From: Klebsormidium nitens
Taxonomy: Eukaryota > Streptophyta > Klebsormidiophyceae > Klebsormidiales > Klebsormidiaceae
Length of the DNA: 64,000 nt
Reading direction: 5' to 3'
Assembly: GCA_000708835.1 (NCBI GenBank)
Contig: DF236969.1
Location: 124,001 to 188,000 of the forward strand
A model generated the notes under the pieces. The model saw only the letters and a list, made by a program, of their open reading frames with translations, did no database searches and was not told where the DNA came from. Positions 25,401-36,495 of the stretch are shown in pieces. A program made the translations under genes and the position numbers. Each line of letters starts with the position of its first letter. Within the stretch, counting starts at the first letter, position 1.

Positions 25401-28400
25401 AAAGACCCTGCAATTCGCCTGGTGCTGCTACAAGCACTTTTCTCTCAGCGGGAAGGATGCGGCGGGCGTACCTTCATCCAGAAGAAGGTAAAGGCGTTGA
25501 GGCATGCCCCGAAGAAAGGCGCCAGCGGACAGTAGATGGCGCTGATCCACACCAGCGACTGTGTGCGCAAAGAAGTGCATACACGTTAGAAACACTCACG
25601 AACTCAGCAATTTCTTCTAGAGTTTCCCAACAGGGCTCGCGGTGCGAGACGCTGAAAATCAAAGAGACCCGCGGCCCCGCTAATATCTGTCTGAGTGAGT
25701 GCAGTACGAGAGGGGTGGCATCCTGTCCGCAACAACTGTGCAGCGAATAGAGACGCAACATTGAGCCTGCCCGGAGTCATGGTCAGGATAAGAACTCCCG
25801 CTGAGGCTACGAAGATTCGCCAGATGAGGGTATAGATATCCCGGTGTATGGAGAACCGCGTCTAGGCCATGAGTTAGCAGGAAGCAGGCCTTACAAAGAA
25901 GCGCGCACCTGGTTGTCGATCATCTCGATGGCCATTTTGATAGCTAATATCCTCTTTTCCTCCCCGCCTACTGTCGACTTCATTCATAAACCTTTAGAAA
26001 GTACGAAAGCACGCACCTGGATGTAAAGGATGTCGATATCCCTGTCCGGCACGAGGACCTGCCGTTTCAAATCTTCGAGCTCAGCACTCAAAAATGCATT
26101 CAATCATAAAAAGCAGTCAAAATCCATTTCAGTGAAGAAAAAAACGCATGCAGGATCTTGAAGGAAAAGAGGGACTGCGCACCTGGATTTAGATAAAGTC
26201 GATGGCCATGGCCACGCGATCCCGGAGCTTTTCTTCGAGTCAGAATCCGAGCTGAATTTCGAGATCACTTTATCAAGAAAAGAAGCATGAAGAACATCTA
26301 GGGAAGACGGACAAAAGCGTATACCTGGATGTAGATAATATCGATGGCCATGTCGGGCACGAGGATCTGGCGCTTCTTCTGCGTGAAGAGCAGCATGACC
26401 AGGCTGTAGCCCAGCTCGCTCGCGTTGCTGATCAGGCTGTTGACCACCAGGAACCGCAGCAGCAGCCGCCCGATCACGTTCTCCACGCACGCCGTCACGC
26501 ACTGGCCAACCTGCGGCGGACACGTGGCAGACAAAGGGGTCGTGACGTGGGAATGTACAGATTTCAGCAGACACACCTTGAAAACTCTTCACCCGCAAAT
26601 AAACACTTCGTTCCGCATACTCACGTCCAGACTCTTCCAGTTTTTATCTGGCTACCAATAGTGTTCGGGATGCTTTCGCAGTAGTCTGCGCATCCCTGCT
26701 GGATTGTGAAACCGGGAAATATTATCTGCTCCGTCAAATCACGTCCAAGTTTTTCCAGTTCTTACCTGGCTGCCGACAGAGTTCGGGTCGCTCTTGCACT
26801 AGTCTGCGCATCCTTGCTGAATTCTGTAAGCTCTTAACCGCAGAAAGAACGATCTCTCCCACAATCTTTTCATCCAAGTTTAACCAGTTCCCACCTGGCT
26901 TCCGACAGTGTTGGGGTCGCTCTCGCAGTAGTCCGCGCCAGCGGTGCAGCACTCGTAGCCCTCGTCGCACTTGAACTGGTTCGCCGCGTTGCACGTGGGA
27001 ACCGTGCTTGACGTCACCTGGACCCCGTTCTGCGTGCTGCTGACGAACCCGTAGGTGGTGCCTTGGGAAACCTTGGCCGCGGAGCGGAAAATGTAGTAGA
27101 GGCGGTAGAAGAGCGTGCCCGCGTTGATCATGCGGATGACGTAGATCTGCGCCGGCAAGAAGTTTGACGACGTCAGCGTCACCTACTTTGTACTAGGGCA
27201 GCGAAACAGCAACTGAATTTGCGATGCGTGAGCTACACTTACTTCTTGGAAACATTTTTAAAGAAGATACACAGGCATTGAAGCGATAGGCCTACATTTC
27301 AGGTATCATTGATTCAGGTTGGATAAGGCTCCTGCCTGAGTAGAGGTGGGGTTAAGTAGGGGTTACGGCAAGTAGGGGTGCGGAGCGCGTAGGTTTGTCG
27401 GTCCAGGTCCTTACGCTTGTCTTACCGTTGGGACTGTCTTTCTGTTACCTGGGAGTCATGCTGCCTGCACTTCAGGGGTATGTAAAAGCACCCTACCTTT
27501 GTGGTTTCCACCCGTTCAGCAGTGGCCGGCCGCCAGAACTCGAGCGCGACGAGGAAGCGCACGAGGGCCGGTCCGAAGGTGTTGATGAGCGCCAAAATGA
27601 TGGACTGCCCGAAGTCGGATCCCAGGTGCGTATTCAGATAGTCGCCCTTGGTGATGGCTAGGACTACAACGAAAGCAGTGCCCACAACCAGAAGCGGCCT
27701 GGAAAGAACACGGCAAAGGTAGTTAGTTTAGTTTGGTTAGTTAGTTTAGTTAGTTTAGTCAGGTTCAAAAAGTTAGTTTAGTTTAGTTAGATCAGCTACT
27801 TATTCTCGTGAGTCAGTGTATCTCTGACAGTCGAGGAAAGCGATTCGCCTTTCCTGATGGCAAGGAACACAGAGAACGCCGTTCGGATCACCAGAAGCGG
27901 TGAGAGGACAGACAGGAGACGTTTTAAGGCTGGCCACCAGCCACTGAACTTGGCTGCAAAATCGCTCTGCTGTAAGCGGAGTGAGGAGAACGAGTCGCAA
28001 TTATTGATGGCAAGGACTTCACAAAATACTTTGCCCACATCCAGAAGCGGTCTGGAAAGGATTTGGAACAGTTTCTTGAGTTTAGTCGCACGAGTCGATT
28101 GAAATCCAAACGGGTGGAGCCCCCTTCCGTGATGGCCAGAACCACCACGAAAGCGCCCAACCCTTAAAAGGGACCTGAATGGGACAAGCAAAAAGACTTT
28201 TAGTTTGTCCAGAGTACTTGAAACTCTCTAAAGCCCGGTGAACGCTGGATATGGTCTTCGTTGAGTTTCAAAAGGGGTCGAGTAAAACGGATTTCAATTT
28301 AGATGGCTAAGACTACAACGAAAGCCGCGACGACAACTTGCAGCAGCCTGGAAAGGACAACGAATGTGTTCGGTGAGTTTCTTATTCAGTATCGCAAAAA

Positions 28401-31400
28401 GTGGCAAATGATTCCAGGAATACGACTCTCTCGCAAGGACCAACCGTGCCCACTACTAGAAGCGGCCTGGAAAGGACTCGGAAATGTTATCTTAAATCTA
28501 TTTTGTTCGTTGAATCTCAAATTCAACGAAACAAGTTGCTATTCTTGACGGCGAGACCCACAAGGATAATCCTTCCGTTCATTGGAACACTTGGGCGTTT
28601 TGATGAAAGTCACTGAGAAACACCCAAACCCACAAACTGGCGTTCTGATCAGGCCTCACAATTCTTCGTCGACAGACCAAGCTCTCCAAACTCTCTCTTT
28701 GAAAGTCGCCCTCTAAAAACCTGGCGTCCCTGGAAAGAAGCGAAGGCTAAGTCTAGGTCAGGACCGTTTCATCTCCGGACTTTCTGATCCACCTTCCACT
28801 GCACACATAGCCACGTAGCACTCACCAGAGCAGTGCACTCATTCGACTGCCACGTGGCACTCACCAGAGGACCATGAGCACGAACGCTCTCTGCATCGCG
28901 AGCAGCACCCGCGTGGACCCCGTGCTGATCACCTCCTCGTTCTGCGCGGCGCGCGCGTCGTTGAGCATCTCGCGCAGCTGCCGCCAAATAAAAGATGGTA
29001 CATTTTGGGTTTTCAGGTGTTCCATGCTTTATTTCTTAGTTGTGAAATTCAGCTTTCATAAGGTAGGTTGCTTTAGGTTTTCGAAGTTGAGTTTCCGTTC
29101 CGAGAGTCTACGTGAACGAGAGGCAATGCGTTCAAATTGCTTGGTTGCGGTAGTGATCAAGAACAGGGCGGGGGTGGAAAGACGAGGCTCGAACGGACTC
29201 CGTACATTTTTCCGCTCCGGCTTGCCCTCTTTTGTGATGGAAACATTAGCGAGGAGCACTGAAGAATAGCTTCCGCGGGGAGCTTAGTACACCCAAACAG
29301 CGCACCAGAATTATCAACGATCTGCAAGACTGAGACTTTTGTGCTTTTCATACAGCTGCCTCGAACATTTTCCGCTGATTCTTATATTGATCTCCCTCGT
29401 GTCGCTTCACAGCCTTTTTGTAATCCAAGACCCGTGCTAATTCTTTTCATCCGTCTCAAAAGCAATGATGTCTTGAGCCATTTGTCACCTGCATGCGGAT
29501 GCCCCGTCGCAGTTTCAGCGCCGTTTCGACGTTGGTGATGTGGAAGTCCCAGGAGCCGAAGACGAGCGTGGAAAAGGGAAAGTACTTGTTGCCCTGCACG
29601 ATCGACGAGTCGCCCTCGCCCGCCAGCCGCTGCGCGATCCTGCGGTGCGCGAGCGGGAACGTGGGTTACTTAACTCTCCCGTAACCTCTACCCAGGCTAG
29701 AGCTCAGCATGCTGAGCTAACCACTTCTGTGCCCAAAGTCTGCGCTTTTTCTGAGCTTTGAAACCTCGGATAGTCAAATGAAATGTCACCGCATTGGATG
29801 GACGATGTAAATCAGATTGTATTCTGCGCATTTCATAGAAAAACAAGATGTCTGGATTCATTCAAAGCAAGATGTCGACGGTCGCTACACTCATGACTTG
29901 TTGCACCTTGTCTGTCAGTCGTCTCAAAGAATCATCAGCGTCGATCATTCAGCGGGTCCCAATGACAGACGACGCAAAGCCGAGAAAGAAGAGAGACGAT
30001 GTGGACAGAGGATAGTGAAATATCAGCTCTTCACAAAGTTCATAGCCACATTGGCCTTGGCGCTGAGGAACGCTCATCGCCACCCTATTTACATTTCGAG
30101 ACCGATGCAAACCGATCAAAAGAAGGCTTTCGGGCAGCGAGTTTGCTTTCTGCAATTTCGGGGGTTGTGGGGCTGCAGCTCACTTGCGCATGATGGCGAG
30201 CAGGCCGATGAGGAACATGGTGAGAATGGCCAGAGGGTACATGTAGTCCGTCTGGTACCAGCTCTTCTGATCGCCCGGGCTCCCGCTGCCCGTCCAGTAC
30301 TTGTAGTCGTACCCGCCGTAGAAGATGAACGTCTTGTCCAAGCCATTGCCCTGGATTACAAAAGGAATTGCAGGTCTGTAAGGATTTGCGTGGTATTTCT
30401 TGGTCCATGGAGTAGGAGCCCCTCGTAGCCGCCGTAGAAGATTAGTGTCTTGTCCAGGCCGTTGCCCTGGATTACGGGGTGGAGTTGTATATCTGTGGGT
30501 TTCTGCGTTGACCGAAACGGTAGACGCTCCATCTTCGGTTCGTGGAAAGTTGCACAGCTTCTTCCAGCTATTTGAGCAAGGAAAGCGCGTTCAGAAGAGG
30601 TGCAGAGACGGGAGACTGGCAATGAGTTCGCTACATTTCCAAATAGAAGAGAAGCGGCTTTCCGAACTCTGTCAGAGCAAGTTTCAAGATCGAGTCGAAA
30701 ACTAGTTTCGTCTCGACGAATTCAAACCGCGGTCAAAACATGTTCTGTGATCGTAAAGCAATGCTCATCATGCCCCGTTTCCAGCGTGGTTGCTGGAGAC
30801 GGTTCACCGGGCCTGCAATTGACATCGCAAATGCCACTGAATGACCACTCCTCGCAGAAAAGCAGGCCTTGAGTGGCTCACCTGCAGCAGCTTTTGGACG
30901 CTGGTCGACGTGAAGAGGCTCCAGGAGAAGGTGGGGGGCGGCGACACCAGGAACGGCAGGATGACCAGCAGGAACCAGCACAGTGACGTCAGCACGTTCA
31001 TGTAGAAGACGAAGCGCAGAAAGGCGAACGTCCTGCACAGGCGGCTAGATGACGTCAGTCATAAGACCATGGGAAGCAGGAGACCGACGCTTTGATCGAG
31101 GCTACTCCATGTCAGTCTGGTGTTGTCACGAGGAAAAGCGGAAGTGCGCGGTGGTGCTGAAGGAATATTACGCGCTCAGTGTTCGCAGAGACTGACGTGT
31201 CAGCTAAAATGCGAACCACAATTCTGACTCTGCAATTCGAGAAGGTGGTGCGAGGCATTTCAGGCTTCTGATCAGCGAAAAGGACTCACAAGACAACACG
31301 AATTCACGAATACAAGCGGAACGGGGTTAGCTTGGAGCATGAAGTGAACGACAACATCCAGCGAAGAGATGAAAGAATGGAAGGAGAAGCCCCTTGCAAA

Positions 31401-34400
31401 GTGGTTGGAGTCTACCAACGCAGAAAGAAAGCATAACAGACGCAGTCTCTCACAGGCTGACAGCACTGAAAGCGCCTCGCAAACTGTTCATTATTCCCAA
31501 AACTACCAGAAAGCACGATAAACGGAACCGGAACTCCTCACAGGCTGATGGAGCTGCCGAAGCGGCCCTCGAGCAGCTTTAGCTGATCGTCCCAAAGGTC
31601 CGTCCCCTCGAACCGCTGCTTGCCCCGCTTCTTGAGCGCCGCGCGCTCGCGCCGCGCGGCCCACCAGCCGCGCCGCTTCTGCTCGCTGCGCGCCGCCTCC
31701 GCCTCCTCCTCGTGGATCGCGATACGCGATAGCACCTTGCTCAGCGTGTCCTCCACCTGCGTATGACAACACCGGGACAACTATGAATTCCAACGGCCGC
31801 GTATATGCTCCACTTCTGGTTACCGGTATTAAGCTGTCGAGCGACGAGCGACAGCACCTTGCCCAGCGTGTCCTCCATCTGCGTATGCAAAAGGCCGGGC
31901 GCTTATAGATATCAATGGTCGGGTTATATGCTCGATTTGTGGTTGGATGGATGCTGAGTTGTAAGCATTGTCGAGCGGGCGCCCAACATTACCTTGCCCC
32001 GCGTGTCTCCTCCACCTGCGACGGCGAGGACAGGGCGCTTATGGAGACTATCAGACGGCGTATGCGCTCCACTTGTGGCCTATTCCGTGCTGGCTTATCA
32101 ACGTTGTTGGAGCGACGAACATCAGCACCTGCACGTTGAGTTGTTCCCTCCGCGTGACGAGGGCAAGAACAGGGCGCGTATGGTCGGCGTCAGAGCGAGT
32201 CTCGTCAAATTCGATTTGCCAGCTGGAAACAGAGTCACGTCGCTGAAAATCAACGACCTACTCACCACTTTCCTCTTCTTCTCCGCACGTGTCATCCTTT
32301 TGTTCGGCCCGTTTGCCCCGTACGACGGCGACATGGTCCGCTTGGTCACGATCGCCGGGAGCGCCAGCTGCGTCTCTTCCGTCTCCTCTTCGCTCTCTTC
32401 CTCTTCCGCTTCGTCGTGACCGGAATCCAGGTTTCCGTACGCTCTGTCGATGAAGGATTTGGTCTTGCGGCTGCGGTTGATGGCTTCCAGGATCTGGTCT
32501 TCGTTGGGTGTCCGGTGAAGCGTTGACGCAGGCCGCCCAAGCTCCCTGCGGAAGCATAAGGTCCAATCGATTGCCAAACTGGTCTCGTAGAGTCTGAGCG
32601 TATGGTGTTTTCAGACTCAACAATGACACTCAATTGTCAAGTATAATTTGGCTTGGGGGCCGTCGTTCCAATAGCTTTATGAAGCTCTCAGGCAACCGTC
32701 CAACACCTGTTTGAGAGATAGTGGCTGGAAGTTCAGCAGCTTTCTTAAAACACCTAAGTATCTTTGCAGATGCGGCTCAAGCCTTAAACGACGGGCCGTT
32801 AGCATTTCTCCGAGCCGTTTCGCTCGAAGGTCCTTAAAATCATCAAATAGTGTCTCTCGATATGAGTATATCAACGATCATCTGCAGTGGATTAATGGCA
32901 TGACCACTGTCGTGATGGACAGCATTTTCAAGTGCTAGGATTGCTTTCTAACGGGAGTGACCCCCCTAGATCTTGCTGCTCTCAAGTACGTCTCAGCCAC
33001 AAACGACACCTGCATATAGAGATGGGTTTTACGAGAGGATTAAACCTCACCCTTGTCCAGCTTTGAGAGCCGCCATTATGGTGGCAACGCCTTGCCCCCG
33101 CCCCTCTGCCCTGCTCTCGTCAATCTCTTGTGGCGAGTCGCTGAATCTGTCCTGCCCCAAAAATGGCTGCCTCCGTGGACTGACGCTCTCCTCAATGCCC
33201 CCCAGTCCTCCATCCGGCGCCCCGTTGTTCCCTTCTACCTCGTAGGGACTGCCTTCCCCTGGCTGGCCGTAAGCCTCGTCCTCGCTCACAACAGTAAAAA
33301 CCTCCCTCACTGGCACCGTAAATGACGTTCCTGCTCTGCTGACCATACTCCTAGAGGCTCTGATGGTGTCAAGTGTGGCTGCTCTCGCACGGGGGGGTTC
33401 TGAGCCACTCAAGTCAGGGGGGGCGCCATCAGTGGTTGCGCTTCTTTCACGGTACTGGGGGCCTTTTGGTTGGGGCTCCTCTTGGGGGGCAGTTTCTGGA
33501 GGGAAGGTGCTTTGAGAACCGCCTTGGATGATGTCAGCGTAGTTGTGGTTGTCACCGAAGCGGGAGAGGTTGGTCCGAAGGAGAGGTGGCAGCTCTGAGG
33601 GCTTTTCGGGAGGCAACACAGCTGCAGGGACCATGCGTCGTTCAGCCGTGGGGACTCGTTCATCTTTTCGCTATGACACAGGTCACATTCTGCTTCGAAA
33701 GAATCCTTCGAAAACGTGTCAATAGGTCCCATGATGGGTTGCACACGTGGGGGCAGACTTGTTCGCACCCACTGCAACTCTGTTTGTCGCAATTTTTTTG
33801 GAGAATGCACAGTAAAGAACCGGCAAAGGAAAGAGCCAACTTTTGCAATGTCTAATCACAATAATCTGCAGATTCATTCAGCGGCTGTGAAAATCAGAAT
33901 AAGAGCCGAGTATGCGTACCTTGTTGTGAGGCTAGCTTCCTGCTCTCCTGTCTCGCCAAGAAAGGAGGCGGCGGGGGAGCGGTGACTGGCTCCAGAATGG
34001 GCGAAGGCAGCGGAGGATTTGCTGGGTTCAGCAATGATCGAAAGTCCTGGTGTCCGGGTGCAGCAGCAAAGTGCTGCTGATCTGCAGTCTGCATCTGTGG
34101 CATCACTAACTGCATCACAGGCTGAGGCACGTTGATGGCGGAGGGCGAGACGAGGTAGCCCTGCGGCGGCCAGGCGGTGTACATCTGCGGGTGCAGCATC
34201 TGGAAGCCCTGCGGCGGAGTGTGGTAGCCTTGCGGGGGGGTTGCATACCCGTGCGGCGGGGTTTGGAACCCCTGGGAGAGAGACGGCTGCTGAGCGTTCC
34301 GGAGCGGCTGCATGCTGCTCAGCATGGATTGCAAGGTATATGCATTGAGGAACGCTTGGTCGAGCTGCGGCGCTGGGGCGGGAATTGGAGGCGCCTCGGG

Positions 34401-35048
34401 CTGCGTAGCTGGAGGAGGCGCTTGCCAAAGCGGAGGCGCTTGGGAGATTGGAGGCGGCAGCAGGGGACTCGAGGGCTGCTGCACGACAGGGTTGGCATCT
34501 GCCACTGCAGAGCTCTTCGGGTTTGGATTGGGGTTTGGGACTGGGGCAGGCTTTGCAAGCTGAGGCGGATCTGCCAGAGAGGTAGCATCACCATTCTCCT
34601 CGACAGCACCTCCTTGTCCCTTGGACGATTGACGCTTGGCAGCTTGAGCAGCTACCGGAGCAGCCTTTGGGATCTCCTCGTTTGATGTGCGCCGTGATGT
34701 ACCCTCTGATGATCGGTTCGATCCTTTGGCAGCCACTACGGTGCCCTGGGCGTAGCGCTGCGGTGGCTGGACAACGGGCCACTTCCTCCCTGAGGAGCGC
34801 CTCCTGGCAGCTGGAGCAGATGGCGGCACTTCTGCTGACGTTGAAGGCCCTTCCGCTTCTAGAGGAGCCTCAGAGCTCGAAGGGTTTCCATCCGTACTCG
34901 TTCTGGAAGCAACATCCTGAGCCACCGTATCAACAAGCGAGGCTAGGATGTCCTCCTGCTCCCGCTGATGGTGTTCTTTCGCTGAACCTGAGGAGTCCCT
35001 GCTACTCCTCTCCGTTGCACCACCATTTGCCGCTGGATCGCTCTCCAT
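22409..35048 (-). CDS. TMC (transmembrane channel-like) family protein
   Basis: Fifteen exons keep one frame throughout: 35048-33920, 33621-33051, 32545-32266, 31756-31542, 31032-30882, 30350-30184, 29639-29489, 28977-28865, 27698-27497, 27146-26895, 26510-26325, 25558-25472, 24015-23808, 23388-23235, 22694-22409 (1383 residues). Residues 1-660 are disordered and Pro/Gln/Ser-rich, with short GYxTPPQ repeats near 259-283 and an acidic run after 600. Residues about 732-1290 form the TMC membrane region: LLEGRFGSS before the first span, VFGSWDFHITNVETALKL, then SLVWISAIYCPLAPFFGA and SASRTSNLTYGLLLVTLLL, and a last span followed by a charged coil. TMC proteins are pore-forming subunits of mechanotransduction channels in animals and relatives of OSCA/TMEM63. 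The animal CWETxVGQE motif is replaced by a Cys-rich loop followed by VGQCV (1078-1082). Exons 1-2 could be a separate gene ending at 33047, but the donor GTGAGG lies just before that stop and fits the phase of exon 3. Confidence 0.85.
23415..23510. repeat. Short tandem repeat in a TMC intron
   Basis: About four imperfect 25-27 bp units, each with a GTGCATTCGGAAAAGAG-like core and ending TGA, sit next to the acceptor of exon 14. Confidence 0.6.
24057..25048 (-). repeat. Tandem array of exon 13 5' junction copies
   Basis: About twelve decayed copies of the exon 13 acceptor and first 20-30 coding bases are spread over 1 kb upstream of the true junction (24015). They lie near 24057, 24123, 24251, 24386, 24521, 24645, 24721, 24804, 24874, 24948 and 25010. 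On the minus strand each has a pyrimidine tract (CCCCTCTCTTCC type), an AG, and then a version of AACGTGGCCCTGGCGACGTG. Spacing is about 70-140 bp. Several copies still have a usable-looking acceptor, but their downstream exon portion is truncated. Confidence 0.85.
25906..26245 (-). repeat. Copies of exon 11 3' end plus donor
   Basis: Three decayed copies of the end of exon 11 and its donor (true junction 26325) lie at about 25906-25940, 26013-26080 and 26180-26245. Shared plus-strand bases are CACCTGGATGTAGATAATAT followed by CGATGGCCATGTC or close variants. All three extend into exon sequence, and their donors read GTGCGC or similar. Confidence 0.8.
26630..26830 (-). repeat. Two copies of exon 10 3' end plus donor
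   Basis: The end of exon 10 (true junction 26895) recurs at about 26740-26825 and 26630-26700. Shared features on the plus strand are CCAGTT-TTACCTGGCTGCC and then GTTCGGGTCGCTCTTGCACTA. Divergence increases with distance from the real exon. The nearer copy keeps a GTAAGA donor. Confidence 0.8.
27721..27790. repeat. (TTAG)n / TTTAG simple repeat
   Basis: Repeated TTAG and TTTAG units with short interruptions, inside the TMC intron just upstream (in gene sense) of exon 9. Confidence 0.8.
27840..28485 (-). repeat. Five copies of exon 9 5' junction
   Basis: Decayed copies of the exon 9 acceptor and first 45-60 bases (true junction 27698) occur near 27850-27910, 27998-28075, 28125-28165, 28300-28360 and 28440-28480. 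Common plus-strand features are TGATGGCNAGGAC, CCAGAAGCGGCCTGGAAAGGA and a spacing of about 130-150 bp. On the gene strand most keep CTTTCCAG before the exon-like part. Confidence 0.8.
28805..28866 (-). repeat. Duplicated exon 8 donor
   Basis: GCCACGTGGCACTCACCAGAG at the true exon 8 donor (about 28849-28868) is repeated as GCCACGTAGCACTCACCAGAG about 40 bp into the intron (28810-28830). The copy therefore carries a second GTGAGT donor. It is too short to be a coding exon. Confidence 0.75.
30400..30500 (-). repeat. Decayed duplicate of exon 6 5' junction
   Basis: A second copy of the exon 6 acceptor and first 45 or so bases lies 120 bp upstream in gene sense. It reads GNGLDKTLIFYGGYEG against GNGLDKTFIFYGGYDY in the true exon, and intron bases beside the junction match too (GATTAC then a CTGTAAGG-like stretch). 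The copy loses similarity after 16 codons, so it is not a full alternative exon. Confidence 0.8.
31850..32180 (-). repeat. Copies of exon 4 5' junction
   Basis: Three increasingly degraded copies of the exon 4 acceptor (true junction 31756) sit near 31850-31905, 31980-32045 and 32115-32185. Shared plus-strand motifs are AGCACCTTGC, CAGCGTGTCCTCCACCTGCG and a downstream GGGCGCTTATGG. Spacing is 130-140 bp. Confidence 0.75.
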
Positions 35049-35635
35049 ACCTAGAGCTCTGGGAGCATGAGATCAGCGAGCTGATGCGGAGACCTCCAGG
35101 GTTTTTGAAGAATCTTCTGTCCTGCAGACGCAGAAATTGAGCTTCTGCAAAGAAGGCCGGAACGTTTAACCGGCTGCTTAGAATAAGGAATCGCTGCCAG
35201 AGCCTTTTGAGTGCGCAGAATGCATGATGCAGAAGCAGACCAGTCACAAGTTTTGCGCAGAGACTTCCGTGTTGCTTGTTGAACAAATGCAGGTCCCTAG
35301 CAGCTGGACTTGAAGCCGCTGATGGAGTCAAAATCACAGGCAATATTGAATATGGACCCGCCATTGCACTACATTAGGTACAGGGCCACGTGTTATATTC
35401 TATAAAGGGGTAGTACATTATTGCATACCCAATGAGAAATGTGCGTACATTCACGGGAACGGGCTTCGCTCGTTCAGGCTTCGCGTGGGCCGTCCGATCT
35501 GGGTTGAGCCTTCTCACTGCTCCCAGATGCCGTTCATACAAGGTGATCACAACGACCACTTGAAAACACGTTCGTCGGCGCTTCTGACAAGGCGGGCCGC
35601 CCCCGCGGCCGCCCCGGGCCGCAAAACGGCCAAAG

Positions 35636-36156
35636 CTGCCGATATCATCTTTTGTCAACTTTCGAAATCGGACTGCGGACTGCGGACAGTCATATGCAAA
35701 TCACCGTCCGATCGTGTACCGTCCGCAGGATCTACGCTTTAAGTTGCTGCCAAATGTCATGGGCCGAGTCCGGTACAGTACTCATTACCGTACGGTCCGA
35801 GCGGTACCGTCGACCGCGTACCGTAGGTATGCACCGTCAACAAGCAACCGGGCACTCCTAGTGACCTTAGGGTCTCGCGCTACAAAGCAGTGATAGTGTG
35901 TTAGGGTTACGCCACTTCCTGTGTCGGTTTGTTAGGGTTATTCCCTTTTCTGTGACTGCTCTCAGATTAGGGTTCCTACTAACGGCTAAGTCACTGTTCT
36001 TAGGATTTTAATGTGGTTTGCAGGCTAACCCGAGCATTATTTAGTCCGGCAAATGCGCCCCCGGTACCAACCGCGTCCCAAAATATGGCACTGCGGACAA
36101 CGACTGCCTGTGCCCGTCCGTGTCCGATTTCGAAAGTTGACAAAAGATTCGGCAAG
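35636..36156. mobile_element. Inverted-repeat element, probable non-autonomous transposon
   Basis: A perfect 25-bp inverted repeat occupies 35648-35672 and 36123-36147 (core TTTTGTCAACTTTCGAAATC). Less exact similarity extends outward into G/C-rich flanks (35590-35640 against 36160-36240). The interior contains several GCGGACNG and GTACCGTCCG motifs. I see no transposase. The outer ends and any target duplication are unclear. Confidence 0.6.
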
Positions 36157-36473
36157 CATATTAGCTATGTGCCCCTTGCCCGGCCTGGCCGGCCCCCGCC
36201 CGCGCGCTTCCGCGAGCGGCAGGGCGGCCCCGCCTACCGGGCCGTTCGACCAGATGACGGACTAATTAATAGGTGATTCAAATAAGAGCCAGGTATAATA
36301 AGCTCCAACTAACATTAAAAACCCTAACCGAATAATCTACCTGCTCCGCACCCGTACCCACCCGTACCCCCAGACTAACCGTACCTGGTCCCAGGCTGCC
36401 GCTTATTATTCCTAAATTAGTCCTAAATTTGTCTCATGAGCCACCCATGGCTCCTACGGGACTATAAAATAAA

Positions 36474-36495
36474 TTGATTGATTGATTGATTGATC
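36474..36495. repeat. (TTGA)n microsatellite
   Basis: About five tandem ATTG/TTGA units. Confidence 0.9.

Noticed and set aside
35880-35975. Interstitial telomere from TTAGGGTT motifs
   Set aside because: Only three isolated motifs tens of bases apart, not a tandem TTTAGGG array.
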